From Prevotellaceae bacterium UBA4359 (GTDB lineage Bacteria; Bacteroidota; Bacteroidia; Bacteroidales; Bacteroidaceae), in NCBI GenBank assembly GCA_002393555.1, contig DGSP01000046.1:1-17572 (forward strand): a DNA stretch of 17,572 nt, written 5' to 3'. Made by a program: the position numbers and the translations under genes. The notes under the pieces are model-generated. The model did no database searches, was not told the DNA's origin, and worked only from the letters and a program-made list of their open reading frames with translations. Shown in pieces: positions 6,993 through 13,682 of this stretch (positions within the stretch are counted from its first letter, which is position 1; every line of letters starts with the position of its first letter).

Positions 6993-9467
6993 ATGGCAAC
7001 TACAGTCGCTATGCGTAAGCCGCACAGCAAAATGAATTATGCACTGCAACACCCTGAAAATGAGGGTGGAATGAACGAGCGTGTGAAACGTCTGCACCAG
7101 CAGAGCATCGACACGCCCACCACGCTGACCATCGAACGCGCACTCATCGAGACAGCCTTCTACAAGGAGAACTACGGCAAGATGCCTAACTGCATCCTGC
7201 GCGCAAAAAATTTCTACGAGATTTGCAAGAAGAAAACAATCTATATAGGTGAGGACGAACTGATTGTGGGCGAACGCGGACCTGTGCCCAAGGCGGTGCC
7301 CACCTTCCCCGAACTGACCTGCCACACGGTGGAAGACCTCCACACGCTGAACGACCGTGAGTTGCAGCCTTACTACATCAGCCAGGAGGACATCGACACC
7401 TATGAGCGCGAAGTCATCCCCTATTGGCAAGGACGCACACAGCGAGAGCGCATTTTCAGCCACGTGAGTAAGGAGTGGGAAGAGGCTTATCATGCAGGTG
7501 TGTTCACCGAATTTATGGAACAGCGCGCAGGCGGCCATACGGCCATGGACGGCAAGATGTATCGTCGTGGCTTGCTCGATGTGAAGGCACTCATTGCCAA
7601 GACCCTCGCCGAACTCGACTTCATCAACGACCCCGAGGCCACCGACAAGCAGCAGGAACTGCAGGCCATGGACATCTCGTGCGATGCCGCCATCCTGTTC
7701 GCAGAGCGGCATGCGGAATTGGCAGAGAAGATGGCAGCCGAAGAGACGAGCCCGCAGCGGAGAGCAGAACTGCTGAAGATTGCCGATGTGTGCCGTTGGG
7801 TTCCTGCCCATGCACCAAGGGATATGCAGGAGGCCATTCAGATGTACTGGTTTGTGCATCTGGGCACCGTGACCGAACTGAACGGATGGGACTGCATGAA
7901 TCCGGGTCACATTGACCAGCACCTCTTCCCGTTCTATCAGAAGGGACTGGCCGACGGCACGATGACGCGTGAGAAGGCAAAGGAACTGATTTCGTGCTTC
8001 TGGATTAAGTTCAACAATCAGCCTGCACCGCCAAAGGTGGGTGTGACGGCTTTGGAATCAGGTACTTACAACGACTTCACCAACATCAACATAGGCGGCA
8101 TCGACCGCGAAGGGAAGAATGCTGTGAACGAACTCTCCTACATCATTCTTGAGGTGCAGGAAGAACTGCACGAACTGCAGCCGGGACTCTCCATCCATGT
8201 GAGCAAGGTCACGCCCGACGAGTTTGTGATGGCAGGTGCCAAGGTGATTCGTCAGGGGCATGGCTATCCCTCCGTCTTCAATCCCGACACCTACACGAAG
8301 GAACTGGTGCGGCAGGGCAAGACGCAGGAGGATGCCAACGAAGGCGGCTGTTCGGGCTGCATCGAGGTGGGTGCTTTCGGTAAGGAGGCCTACATCCTCA
8401 CGGGCTATCTGAACACTCCCAAGATTCTGGAAATCACGCTCAACAACGGCCTCGACCCCATGACGGGCAAACGCCTGGGCTTGGAGACGGGCGACCCACG
8501 CACGTTCACTTCGTATGAGCAACTCTACGAAGCCTATCACAGGCAGATGCTCTATTTCGTGAACATGAAACTGGCGGTGAACAACTACATCGAGCGCATG
8601 TTCTCGCTCTATGCACCAGCCACGTTCCTCTCGCTCTTCATCGACGACTGCATCACTCGTGGACGCGACTACTACAGCGGTGGTGCACGATACAACACTA
8701 CCTACATCCAATGCACGGGCCTCGGCACCATCACCGACTGCCTCGCCACGCTGAAGAAGCATGTGTTTGAGGACAAGAAGTTCACGATGGACGAACTGCT
8801 GAAGGCCGTTGCCTCCAACTGGGGGCGCGACGAAAACTGTCAACTCTCAACTGTCAACTCTCAACTGGAGAAGATGCGACAGTTCATCATGAACCGCACA
8901 CCTTTCTTTGGCAACGATGATGACTATGCCGACTCCATTGCCGTGAAGGTGTATGACGACCTTGTGGAGGCCATCGAGGGACACCCCAACACCCGTGGCG
9001 GCAAGACACAACTGAACATGCTCTCCACCACCTGCCACAACTACTTCGGCTCTGTCTGTGGGGCATCGGTCAATGGCCGTCTGGCTCACTTCGCCATCAG
9101 CGACGGCACTTCGCCTGCTCATGGTGCCGACACGAATGGTCCGACGGCGGTCATCAAGTCATTGGGCAAACTCGACCAAACTAAGTCGGGCGGCACCCTG
9201 CTCAACGTGCGCTTCGTGCCTTCGCTCCTGAAGCGTGACGAGGACCTGAAGAAACTCGTCTCGCTCATCCGCGCCTACTTCTCAATGGGAGGGCACCACA
9301 TCCAGTTCAACATCGTCGATACGCAGACGCTGCTCGATGCCCAGCAGCAGCCCGACGACTACAAAGACCTGCTCGTCCGTGTGGCTGGCTACTCCGACTA
9401 CTTCAACGACATGACCGAACAACTACAGAACGAAATCATCGCCAGAACAGAGAACGACGAGTTCTGA
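6993..9467 (+). CDS. hypD: Glycyl radical enzyme, probable trans-4-hydroxy-L-proline dehydratase
   Basis: An 824-residue glycyl radical enzyme. The catalytic loop is GGCSGCIEVGAFGKEAY (451-467) with the thiyl cysteine C456 and base E458; the C-terminal radical site is RVAGYSD with G799. From memory of the Clostridioides difficile HypD sequence, similarity runs the whole length (NNQPAPPKVG, GCxExGxFGKEAYxLTGY, GNDDDYAD, GGHHIQFN). HypD dehydrates trans-4-hydroxy-L-proline to pyrroline-5-carboxylate, and the downstream activase and proBA fit this. The ATG at 6993 was preferred over an upstream TTG inside the promoter. Residues 615-625 are encoded by a 7-bp tandem repeat array that C. difficile HypD lacks. 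The enzyme is expected to be cytosolic, dimeric and inactivated by oxygen. Other glycyl radical enzymes, such as choline or glycerol lyases, are less likely. This HypD is unrelated to the hydrogenase maturation protein of the same name. Confidence 0.9.
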   Translation: MATTVAMRKPHSKMNYALQHPENEGGMNERVKRLHQQSIDTPTTLTIERALIETAFYKENYGKMPNCILRAKNFYEICKKKTIYIGEDELIVGERGPVPKAVPTFPELTCHTVEDLHTLNDRELQPYYISQEDIDTYEREVIPYWQGRTQRERIFSHVSKEWEEAYHAGVFTEFMEQRAGGHTAMDGKMYRRGLLDVKALIAKTLAELDFINDPEATDKQQELQAMDISCDAAILFAERHAELAEKMAAEETSPQRRAELLKIADVCRWVPAHAPRDMQEAIQMYWFVHLGTVTELNGWDCMNPGHIDQHLFPFYQKGLADGTMTREKAKELISCFWIKFNNQPAPPKVGVTALESGTYNDFTNINIGGIDREGKNAVNELSYIILEVQEELHELQPGLSIHVSKVTPDEFVMAGAKVIRQGHGYPSVFNPDTYTKELVRQGKTQEDANEGGCSGCIEVGAFGKEAYILTGYLNTPKILEITLNNGLDPMTGKRLGLETGDPRTFTSYEQLYEAYHRQMLYFVNMKLAVNNYIERMFSLYAPATFLSLFIDDCITRGRDYYSGGARYNTTYIQCTGLGTITDCLATLKKHVFEDKKFTMDELLKAVASNWGRDENCQLSTVNSQLEKMRQFIMNRTPFFGNDDDYADSIAVKVYDDLVEAIEGHPNTRGGKTQLNMLSTTCHNYFGSVCGASVNGRLAHFAISDGTSPAHGADTNGPTAVIKSLGKLDQTKSGGTLLNVRFVPSLLKRDEDLKKLVSLIRAYFSMGGHHIQFNIVDTQTLLDAQQQPDDYKDLLVRVAGYSDYFNDMTEQLQNEIIARTENDEF
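8835..8867 (+). repeat. 7-bp tandem array inside hypD
   Basis: AACTGTC and AACTCTC alternate four times and end in AACTG: 33 bases, exactly 11 codons, encoding NCQLSTVNSQL. The same heptad family (ACTGTCA/ACTATCA) forms the intergenic array at 10262-10296. It lies between residues that align well with other HypD proteins on both sides. Confidence 0.85.
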
Positions 9468-9472
9468 AAGGA
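9467..9472 (+). promoter_or_regulatory. Ribosome binding site of msrA
   Basis: AAAGGA begins on the last base of the hypD stop codon and ends 8 bases before the ATG at 9481. The alternative ATG at 9472 shares the final A of this site and so has no usable spacing. This decides the msrA start and is notable in a group where strong Shine-Dalgarno sites are uncommon. Confidence 0.5.
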
Positions 9473-9480
9473 TGAAGAAT

Positions 9481-9996
9481 ATGACACGAGACATTTTCCT
9501 TGCCGGTGGCTGTTTCTGGGGCACCGAGCATTACTTCAAGCAGATAGAAGGTGTGCTGAACACCGAGGTGGGCTTTGCCAACGGACATACCACCGACCAT
9601 ACATACAAAGAGGTTTATACCGACACGACGGGTTATGCTGAGACCGTGCGCATCGAGTATGACGATGCGGTGGTTGATTTGGAGTTCCTGCTCCAGATGT
9701 TCTTCCGGGCTATCGACCCCACGAGCCTGAACAAGCAGGGGCATGATGAAGGCACACGTTACCGCACTGGAGTCTATTACACTTCGGAGGACGACCTGCC
9801 TGTCATCAAGAAGGTGTTTGCCGAAGAGCAGAAGAAACTGGATGCCCCCATCGCCGTAGAGGTGGAGCCGTTGCAGTGCTTTTACCCCGCCGACGAGTCG
9901 CATCAGGACTATCTCGACAAGAATCCTACGGGTTACTGCCACTTGCCTGTGGAACTGTTCGAGTTTGCGCGGAAAGCCAAGAAAGGAAGTTTGTGA
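9481..9996 (+). CDS. msrA: Peptide methionine sulfoxide reductase A
   Basis: A 171-residue cytosolic repair enzyme that reduces methionine-S-sulfoxide in proteins, using thioredoxin as reductant. The catalytic motif GGCFWGTEHYF lies at 8-18 with nucleophile C10. The conserved stretches GHTTDHTYKEVYTDTTGYAE and HQDYLDKNPTGYCHLP are present, the latter giving a C-terminal cysteine that may act as resolving residue. Length is typical of a stand-alone MsrA without an MsrB domain. An in-frame ATG at 9472 would add three residues, but the ribosome binding site favours 9481. It starts 13 bp after hypD and is probably co-transcribed with it. Its place between an oxygen-sensitive radical enzyme and the activase is unusual and may reflect protection from oxidative damage. 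Confidence 0.95.
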   Translation: MTRDIFLAGGCFWGTEHYFKQIEGVLNTEVGFANGHTTDHTYKEVYTDTTGYAETVRIEYDDAVVDLEFLLQMFFRAIDPTSLNKQGHDEGTRYRTGVYYTSEDDLPVIKKVFAEEQKKLDAPIAVEVEPLQCFYPADESHQDYLDKNPTGYCHLPVELFEFARKAKKGSL

Positions 9997-10013
9997 GAAA
10001 CCAACAGTTATAG

Positions 10014-10265
10014 TTACTTACTGAAGTTTCGGATGCTTTTTTCAACAACGAATATTTCGAATATGACGAATTTATACAATGCACAATGCACCCAAGGGTG
10101 CAACGAATAAAAACGAATGCTGAGTGTAGCCATTCGATTCCATTCGTTGCCGCTTGCGGCATTAGGAAAATACATCTTCTCGCCGCATGGCAAATTAGAA
10201 TTATTCGCTTGATTCGTTGTTGAAAATGAAGCGTTTGGAACTTCCGAAACTTAAATTACTTACTG
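10014..10265. mobile_element. MITE/REP-like element with inverted ends and possible 10-bp target duplication
   Basis: The core 10024-10255 begins AAGTTTCGGATGC and ends CCGAAACTTAAA. The ends form terminal inverted repeats (AAGTTTCGG with CCGAAACTT), and further inside CAACAACGAAT is mirrored by ATTCGTTGTTG. The direct repeat TTACTTACTG flanks the core at 10014-10023 and 10256-10265. The two halves are related, diverged copies facing each other; the left half equals the 110-bp repeat at 1-110, reversed. Each half has a hairpin at the same place (10087-10102 and 10148-10161). No open frame for a transposase is seen, so any movement would need one supplied in trans. With the heptad array beside it, the element fills the gene-free stretch 9997-10296; no promoter was found there. 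It splits hypD-msrA from the activase gene. The core repeats are certain; the mobile interpretation is inferred. Confidence 0.65.
10022..10131. repeat. 110-bp repeat, right copy (inverted relative to 1-110)
   Basis: Exact reverse complement of 1-110 with no mismatch. The match ends at position 10131 only because the window starts there. The copies are inverted and lie about 9.9 kb apart. Confidence 0.97.
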
Positions 10266-10296
10266 TCAACTGTCAACTATCAACTATCAACTATCC
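10262..10296 (+). repeat. Five-unit 7-bp array abutting the activase start codon
   Basis: ACTGTCA, ACTGTCA, ACTATCA, ACTATCA, ACTATCC run without a gap directly into the ATG at 10297. No Shine-Dalgarno sequence is present, so this unstructured, G-poor leader must serve as the ribosome landing region. Copy-number slippage here would change only the leader length, not the protein. Confidence 0.85.
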
Positions 10297-11202
10297 ATGG
10301 CTCTCATCTTCGACATCAAGCGCTTTGCCATCAACGATGGCCCAGGCATCCGAACGACACTCTTCATGAAAGGGTGTCCACTGCGTTGTGTATGGTGCCA
10401 CAACCCTGAAGGGTTCTCCGAACAGCCTGTGAAGATGTACACCCGAAAGAAGTGTATCGGCTGCCAGACGTGTGTGGAGGTGTGTCCGCAGCGAAACCTG
10501 ACGCTCACTTCCGATGGCATCAGAGACTTGGGGCATTGTGTCGCTTGCGGCAGATGCACAGACGAGTGTCCGACGCTGGCACTGGAGATGGCTGGAAAGG
10601 AGTGGAGGATGGAAGACTTGATGGCTGAGGTGGAGAAGGAGCGGCAGGTGATGGAAGAGAGTGGGGGAGGCGTGACGCTGTGTGGAGGTGAACCGCTGAT
10701 GCACACGGACTATCTGTGTGAAGTGCTGGACGAACTGGGCAGAAGGGACCTGCACCGCACCGTCGATACCACCCTGTTTGCCTCGGCTGAGAACGTAAAG
10801 CGAGTGGCTGAGCGGTGTGAACTCTTTCTCGTTGACCTGAAACTGATGAACAGCGAGAAACATCGCCAATACACCCGTGTCCCTAATGAACAAATCCTGC
10901 ACAACATCCGCATGCTCAGTGAGATGGGACACCCCTTCTGGATTCGCATTCCCCTCATTGTGGGCATCAATGCAGACGATGAAAACATGAACGCATCCGC
11001 AGAGTTTCTGGCTTCATTGCCCACGCACCCCGAAGTGGTCAACCTGCTGGTCTATCATGATGTGGGCAAGGGAAAACATGCGCGATTGGGCACGACCTAC
11101 AATCCTGAAGGCATCGCGATGGAAGCCCCGTCGGATGAGGTGCAGCAGCATGCGCTCGACATCATGAAGTCGCACGGAATGAACGCTAAGATTGGCGGAT
11201 AA
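10297..11202 (+). CDS. hypE: Glycyl radical enzyme activase (radical SAM), HypD-activating
   Basis: A 301-residue radical SAM enzyme that abstracts a hydrogen from the glycine of its partner glycyl radical enzyme. The radical SAM cluster motif is C27, C31, C34 (CPLRCVWCHNPEG). A two-cluster ferredoxin insert follows: C53, C56, C59, C63 and C81, C84, C87, C91. GGGVTLCGGEPL (123-134) is the SAM-binding glycine motif. The insert marks the type that activates non-PFL glycyl radical enzymes, in contrast to the shorter pyruvate formate-lyase activase. It lies 300 bp downstream of msrA, separated by the mobile-like element, and 25 bp before proB. The partner is almost certainly the enzyme at 6993-9467, the only glycyl radical enzyme in the window. 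The symbol hypE follows the hydroxyproline nomenclature and not hydrogenase maturation. Confidence 0.92.
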   Translation: MALIFDIKRFAINDGPGIRTTLFMKGCPLRCVWCHNPEGFSEQPVKMYTRKKCIGCQTCVEVCPQRNLTLTSDGIRDLGHCVACGRCTDECPTLALEMAGKEWRMEDLMAEVEKERQVMEESGGGVTLCGGEPLMHTDYLCEVLDELGRRDLHRTVDTTLFASAENVKRVAERCELFLVDLKLMNSEKHRQYTRVPNEQILHNIRMLSEMGHPFWIRIPLIVGINADDENMNASAEFLASLPTHPEVVNLLVYHDVGKGKHARLGTTYNPEGIAMEAPSDEVQQHALDIMKSHGMNAKIGG

Positions 11203-11227
11203 TAATGACACCTATTATATTAAAAAC

Positions 11228-11992
11228 ATGAGAATTACGATTAAGATTGGTAGTAATGTGCTGACACGGCAGGATGGGTCGCTCGACTTCACTCGCATGT
11301 CGGCACTGGTGGACCAGATTGCCTACCTGCGCAGCCAAGGACACGAAATCATCCTCGTCTCTTCGGGTGCGGTGGCCAGCGGACGGAGCGAACTCAAACA
11401 CATTCAGCACGACCTCGATTCTGTTGACCAACGGCAACTTTTCTCGGCGGTGGGTCAGGCGAAACTCATCAACCGCTACTTTGAGTTGTTTCGCGAATAT
11501 GGCATTCCTGTGGGGCAGGTGCTGACCACCAAGGAGAACTTTTCCGACTCGGAACACAGGAAGAATCAGGAGAACTGCATGCGTGTGATGCTGGAGAACG
11601 GTGTGCTGCCCATCGTGAACGAGAACGACACCGTGTCGGTGACGGAGTTGATGTTTACCGACAACGACGAACTCTCTGGCCTTATGGCACAGATGACGCA
11701 CTCGCAGATGCTTATCATCCTGAGCAACATCGACGGCATCTACACAGGCGACCCGGCCGACCCCGAATCGCGTCTGGTCAGCATCGTGAAGCCCGGCAAG
11801 GACCTGAGCGACTACATCCAGGCGAAGAAGTCGAAGGCTGGACGAGGCGGCATGCAGAGCAAGTCGAACGTGGCCACACAGACCGCTGCTGCGGGCATCA
11901 GTGTCATCATAGCCAACGGAAAGAGAGACGACATATTGATTAAACTCATGACCGACAGGGACAATACACCCTGCACCGAGTTCTTGTGCTAA
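11228..11992 (+). CDS. proB: Glutamate 5-kinase, short form
   Basis: A 254-residue amino-acid kinase catalysing the ATP-dependent phosphorylation of glutamate, the first step of proline synthesis. Motifs include the N-terminal KIGSN (6-10), SSGAVASG (45-52), NENDTVS (131-137) for substrate binding, and GRGGMQSK (205-212). The C-terminal PUA domain of the roughly 367-residue E. coli enzyme is absent; the protein ends soon after the kinase fold. The ATG at 11228 was chosen because an upstream TTG in frame would overlap the end of the activase gene. It lies 25 bp after the activase and 13 bp before proA, so the three are probably one transcript. The product is used directly by ProA. Confidence 0.95.
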   Translation: MRITIKIGSNVLTRQDGSLDFTRMSALVDQIAYLRSQGHEIILVSSGAVASGRSELKHIQHDLDSVDQRQLFSAVGQAKLINRYFELFREYGIPVGQVLTTKENFSDSEHRKNQENCMRVMLENGVLPIVNENDTVSVTELMFTDNDELSGLMAQMTHSQMLIILSNIDGIYTGDPADPESRLVSIVKPGKDLSDYIQAKKSKAGRGGMQSKSNVATQTAAAGISVIIANGKRDDILIKLMTDRDNTPCTEFLC

Positions 11993-12005
11993 ACAGAAGA
12001 GAATT

Positions 12006-13253
12006 ATGTTTGAAGAAATATTCAACCGTACAAAAGAAGCAAGCATAGAGGTTGCCCTGCTCGACAACGAAACCATCAACCAAGTGCTGCAAGCGGTGGC
12101 AGACAAAGCCATCAGCGAAACTGATACTATCCTGGCAGCCAACGCCAAAGACCTTAGTCGCATGGACAAGGCCAATCCCATGTACGACCGTCTGAAACTG
12201 ACCCGCGAACGCATTGAAGGCATCGCAGCCGACACTCGCAACGTGGCCAAACTCCCTTCGCCTCTGGGCAAAGTGCTGAAGCACACAGTGCTGCCCAACG
12301 GACTGGACCTGAAACGAGTGAGCGTACCCTTTGGTGTCATAGGCATCGTGTATGAAGCCCGTCCCAACGTCACGTTCGATGTCTTTTCCCTCTGCCTCAA
12401 GGCTGGCAGCGCCTGCATCCTGAAAGGCGGCAAGGATGCTGACGACAGCAACCGTGCCATCGTCGGCCTCATCCAAGAGGTGCTCCGCACATTCCGCATC
12501 AACGAAAACGCCATCACCCTTCTGCCTGCCACCCACGAGGCCACTGGCGCGCTCTTGCATGCCAACGGACTGGTTGACCTCGTCATCCCCCGTGGCAGCA
12601 AACGCCTCATCGACTTTGTGCGGCAGGAGGCTTCCGTACCCGTCATCGAGACAGGTGCCGGCGTGTGCCATGCCTATTTCGACAAAGATGGCGACTTGGA
12701 GAAAGGTGCGCGCATCATCAACAATGCCAAGACCCGCCGAGTGAGTGTGTGCAACGCGCTCGACTGCACGTTGGTGCACGAAGACCGTCTGACAGACCTT
12801 CCGGCCCTCTGCGCCCCGCTCCAAGAGAGCAACGTACTCATCTATGCAGATGTACCAGCCCTTGCCGCGCTCCAAGGCAACTACCCAGCCGACCTGCTGA
12901 AACACGCTGACGAAGAAAGTTATGGCACAGAATTTCAATCATACACCATGGCCATCAAGACCGTTGCCTCGACCGATGAGGCCATCCGCCACATCCGCCG
13001 TTTCGGTTCAGGCCACTCAGAGTGCATCATCACCGAAAACCGCACCACGGCAGACCAGTTCATAGCCCAAGTGGATGCCGCCTGTGTCTATCACAACGCC
13101 CCCACCTCCTTCACCGACGGTGCCCAGTTCGGTCTCGGTGCCGAAATCGGCATTTCCACTCAGAAACTCCACGCTCGCGGTCCGATGGCGCTGGAAGAAA
13201 TCTGCACCTACAAATGGGTGATAGAAGGGAACGGACAAATCCGCCCCCGATAA
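12006..13253 (+). CDS. proA: Glutamate-5-semialdehyde dehydrogenase (gamma-glutamyl phosphate reductase)
   Basis: A 415-residue aldehyde dehydrogenase-fold enzyme that reduces gamma-glutamyl phosphate to glutamate-5-semialdehyde with NADPH; the product cyclises to pyrroline-5-carboxylate. The catalytic cysteine is C249 in RRVSVCNALD. The family blocks GVIGIVYEARPNVT (110-123), GGKDADDSNRA (141-151) and VIPRGSKRLI (193-202) are present. Length matches the bacterial family. It starts 13 bp after the proB stop. A proC gene for the last step is not in the window. Pyrroline-5-carboxylate is also the product expected from HypD, so this operon joins two routes at one intermediate. A hairpin lies about 40 bp beyond the stop codon. 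Confidence 0.97.
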   Translation: MFEEIFNRTKEASIEVALLDNETINQVLQAVADKAISETDTILAANAKDLSRMDKANPMYDRLKLTRERIEGIAADTRNVAKLPSPLGKVLKHTVLPNGLDLKRVSVPFGVIGIVYEARPNVTFDVFSLCLKAGSACILKGGKDADDSNRAIVGLIQEVLRTFRINENAITLLPATHEATGALLHANGLVDLVIPRGSKRLIDFVRQEASVPVIETGAGVCHAYFDKDGDLEKGARIINNAKTRRVSVCNALDCTLVHEDRLTDLPALCAPLQESNVLIYADVPALAALQGNYPADLLKHADEESYGTEFQSYTMAIKTVASTDEAIRHIRRFGSGHSECIITENRTTADQFIAQVDAACVYHNAPTSFTDGAQFGLGAEIGISTQKLHARGPMALEEICTYKWVIEGNGQIRPR

Positions 13254-13293
13254 ATCAGTTGTTCACACTCTCCATTGTGAGGACCTCTTCAAC

Positions 13294-13356
13294 CGTACCC
13301 CTCGACTACGGCATCGCGTACCCCTCGTGTACGCCACTCCGTAGTCGAGGGGTACG
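13294..13356. repeat. Nested inverted repeat after proA
   Basis: An 18-bp perfect inverted repeat joins 13294-13311 to 13339-13356. Its loop contains a second hairpin, GCGTAC (13316-13321) with GTACGC (13329-13334). The left-arm start CGTACCCCTCG occurs twice, at 13294-13304 and 13317-13327, so the right arm could pair with either copy. There is no T-run after it (GCTATATAG follows), so it is not a classic intrinsic terminator, though it may end or slow proA transcription. Confidence 0.8.
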
Positions 13357-13380
13357 CTATATAGAAGAATTATACCAAAA

Positions 13381-13398
13381 ATCGCATTTTATTGAGAA
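13381..13398. promoter_or_regulatory. Candidate HipB operator 1
   Basis: ATCGCATTTTATTGAGAA resembles the near-palindrome at 13442-13459 (14 of 18 bases identical in the same orientation). It lies upstream of the hip promoter. HipB proteins are known to bind several palindromic operators at their own promoter; that these are the sites is inferred. Confidence 0.5.
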
Positions 13399-13426
13399 TT
13401 TTTATTTCTGTTTGAAAAGAATGGCT

Positions 13427-13434
13427 TATCTTTG
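13427..13434 (+). promoter_or_regulatory. Candidate -7 element of the hip operon
   Basis: TATCTTTG matches TAnnTTTG and lies 26 bp before the hipB ATG. A TTTG at 13411-13414 is too close for a standard -33 box. The element sits between the two candidate operators, as expected for an autoregulated toxin-antitoxin promoter. Confidence 0.6.
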
Positions 13435-13441
13435 TACTGAA

Positions 13442-13459
13442 ATCGCAATATATTGAGAT
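13442..13459. promoter_or_regulatory. Candidate HipB operator 2
   Basis: ATCGCAATATATTGAGAT is an 18-bp palindrome with one mismatched pair (ATCgCAATA with TATTGaGAT). It ends one base before the hipB ATG, so a bound protein would block transcription or initial elongation. The first copy begins exactly 61 bp upstream. Confidence 0.55.
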
Positions 13460-13460
13460 T

Positions 13461-13682
13461 ATGACACAGCAGGAAATAGGGAATGCCATCAAGGAAAGGC
13501 GGAAAAAATTGGGTGTCAACCAACAAACATTGGCAGACTTGGCAAGTGTGGCCGTAAACACTGTCGTTGCCATTGAACGCGGAGAGGGTAACCCTCAACT
13601 CGCCACCTTGCTTACGATACTGGATACATTGGGTCTTCAAATAGACATTAACATCAAGCAACTTGACTATGAGAAAGTGTAA
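13461..13682 (+). CDS. hipB: HipB-like antitoxin / operon repressor (XRE-type HTH)
   Basis: A 73-residue DNA-binding protein with a Cro/C1-type helix-turn-helix. The recognition part lies around residues 20-42 (NQQTLADLASVAVNTVVAIE), followed by GEGNPQLATLLTILDTLGL, a stretch typical of HipB relatives. In this family HipB represses its operon and takes part in toxin control. Two near-palindromes flank its promoter. The gene overlaps the next one by 14 bp, which suggests tightly coupled translation of the antitoxin and hipS. It is A+T-richer than the metabolic genes to its left. The identification as HTH antitoxin is firm from sequence and context. Confidence 0.92.
   Translation: MTQQEIGNAIKERRKKLGVNQQTLADLASVAVNTVVAIERGEGNPQLATLLTILDTLGLQIDINIKQLDYEKV

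Noticed and set aside
6993..9467. Pyruvate formate-lyase
   Set aside because: The catalytic loop is GCSGCIE with a single thiyl cysteine and glutamate rather than adjacent cysteines, and the activase has the extra ferredoxin clusters.
13294..13356. Rho-independent terminator
   Set aside because: The stem is strong but no T-run follows on either strand and the loop is itself structured.
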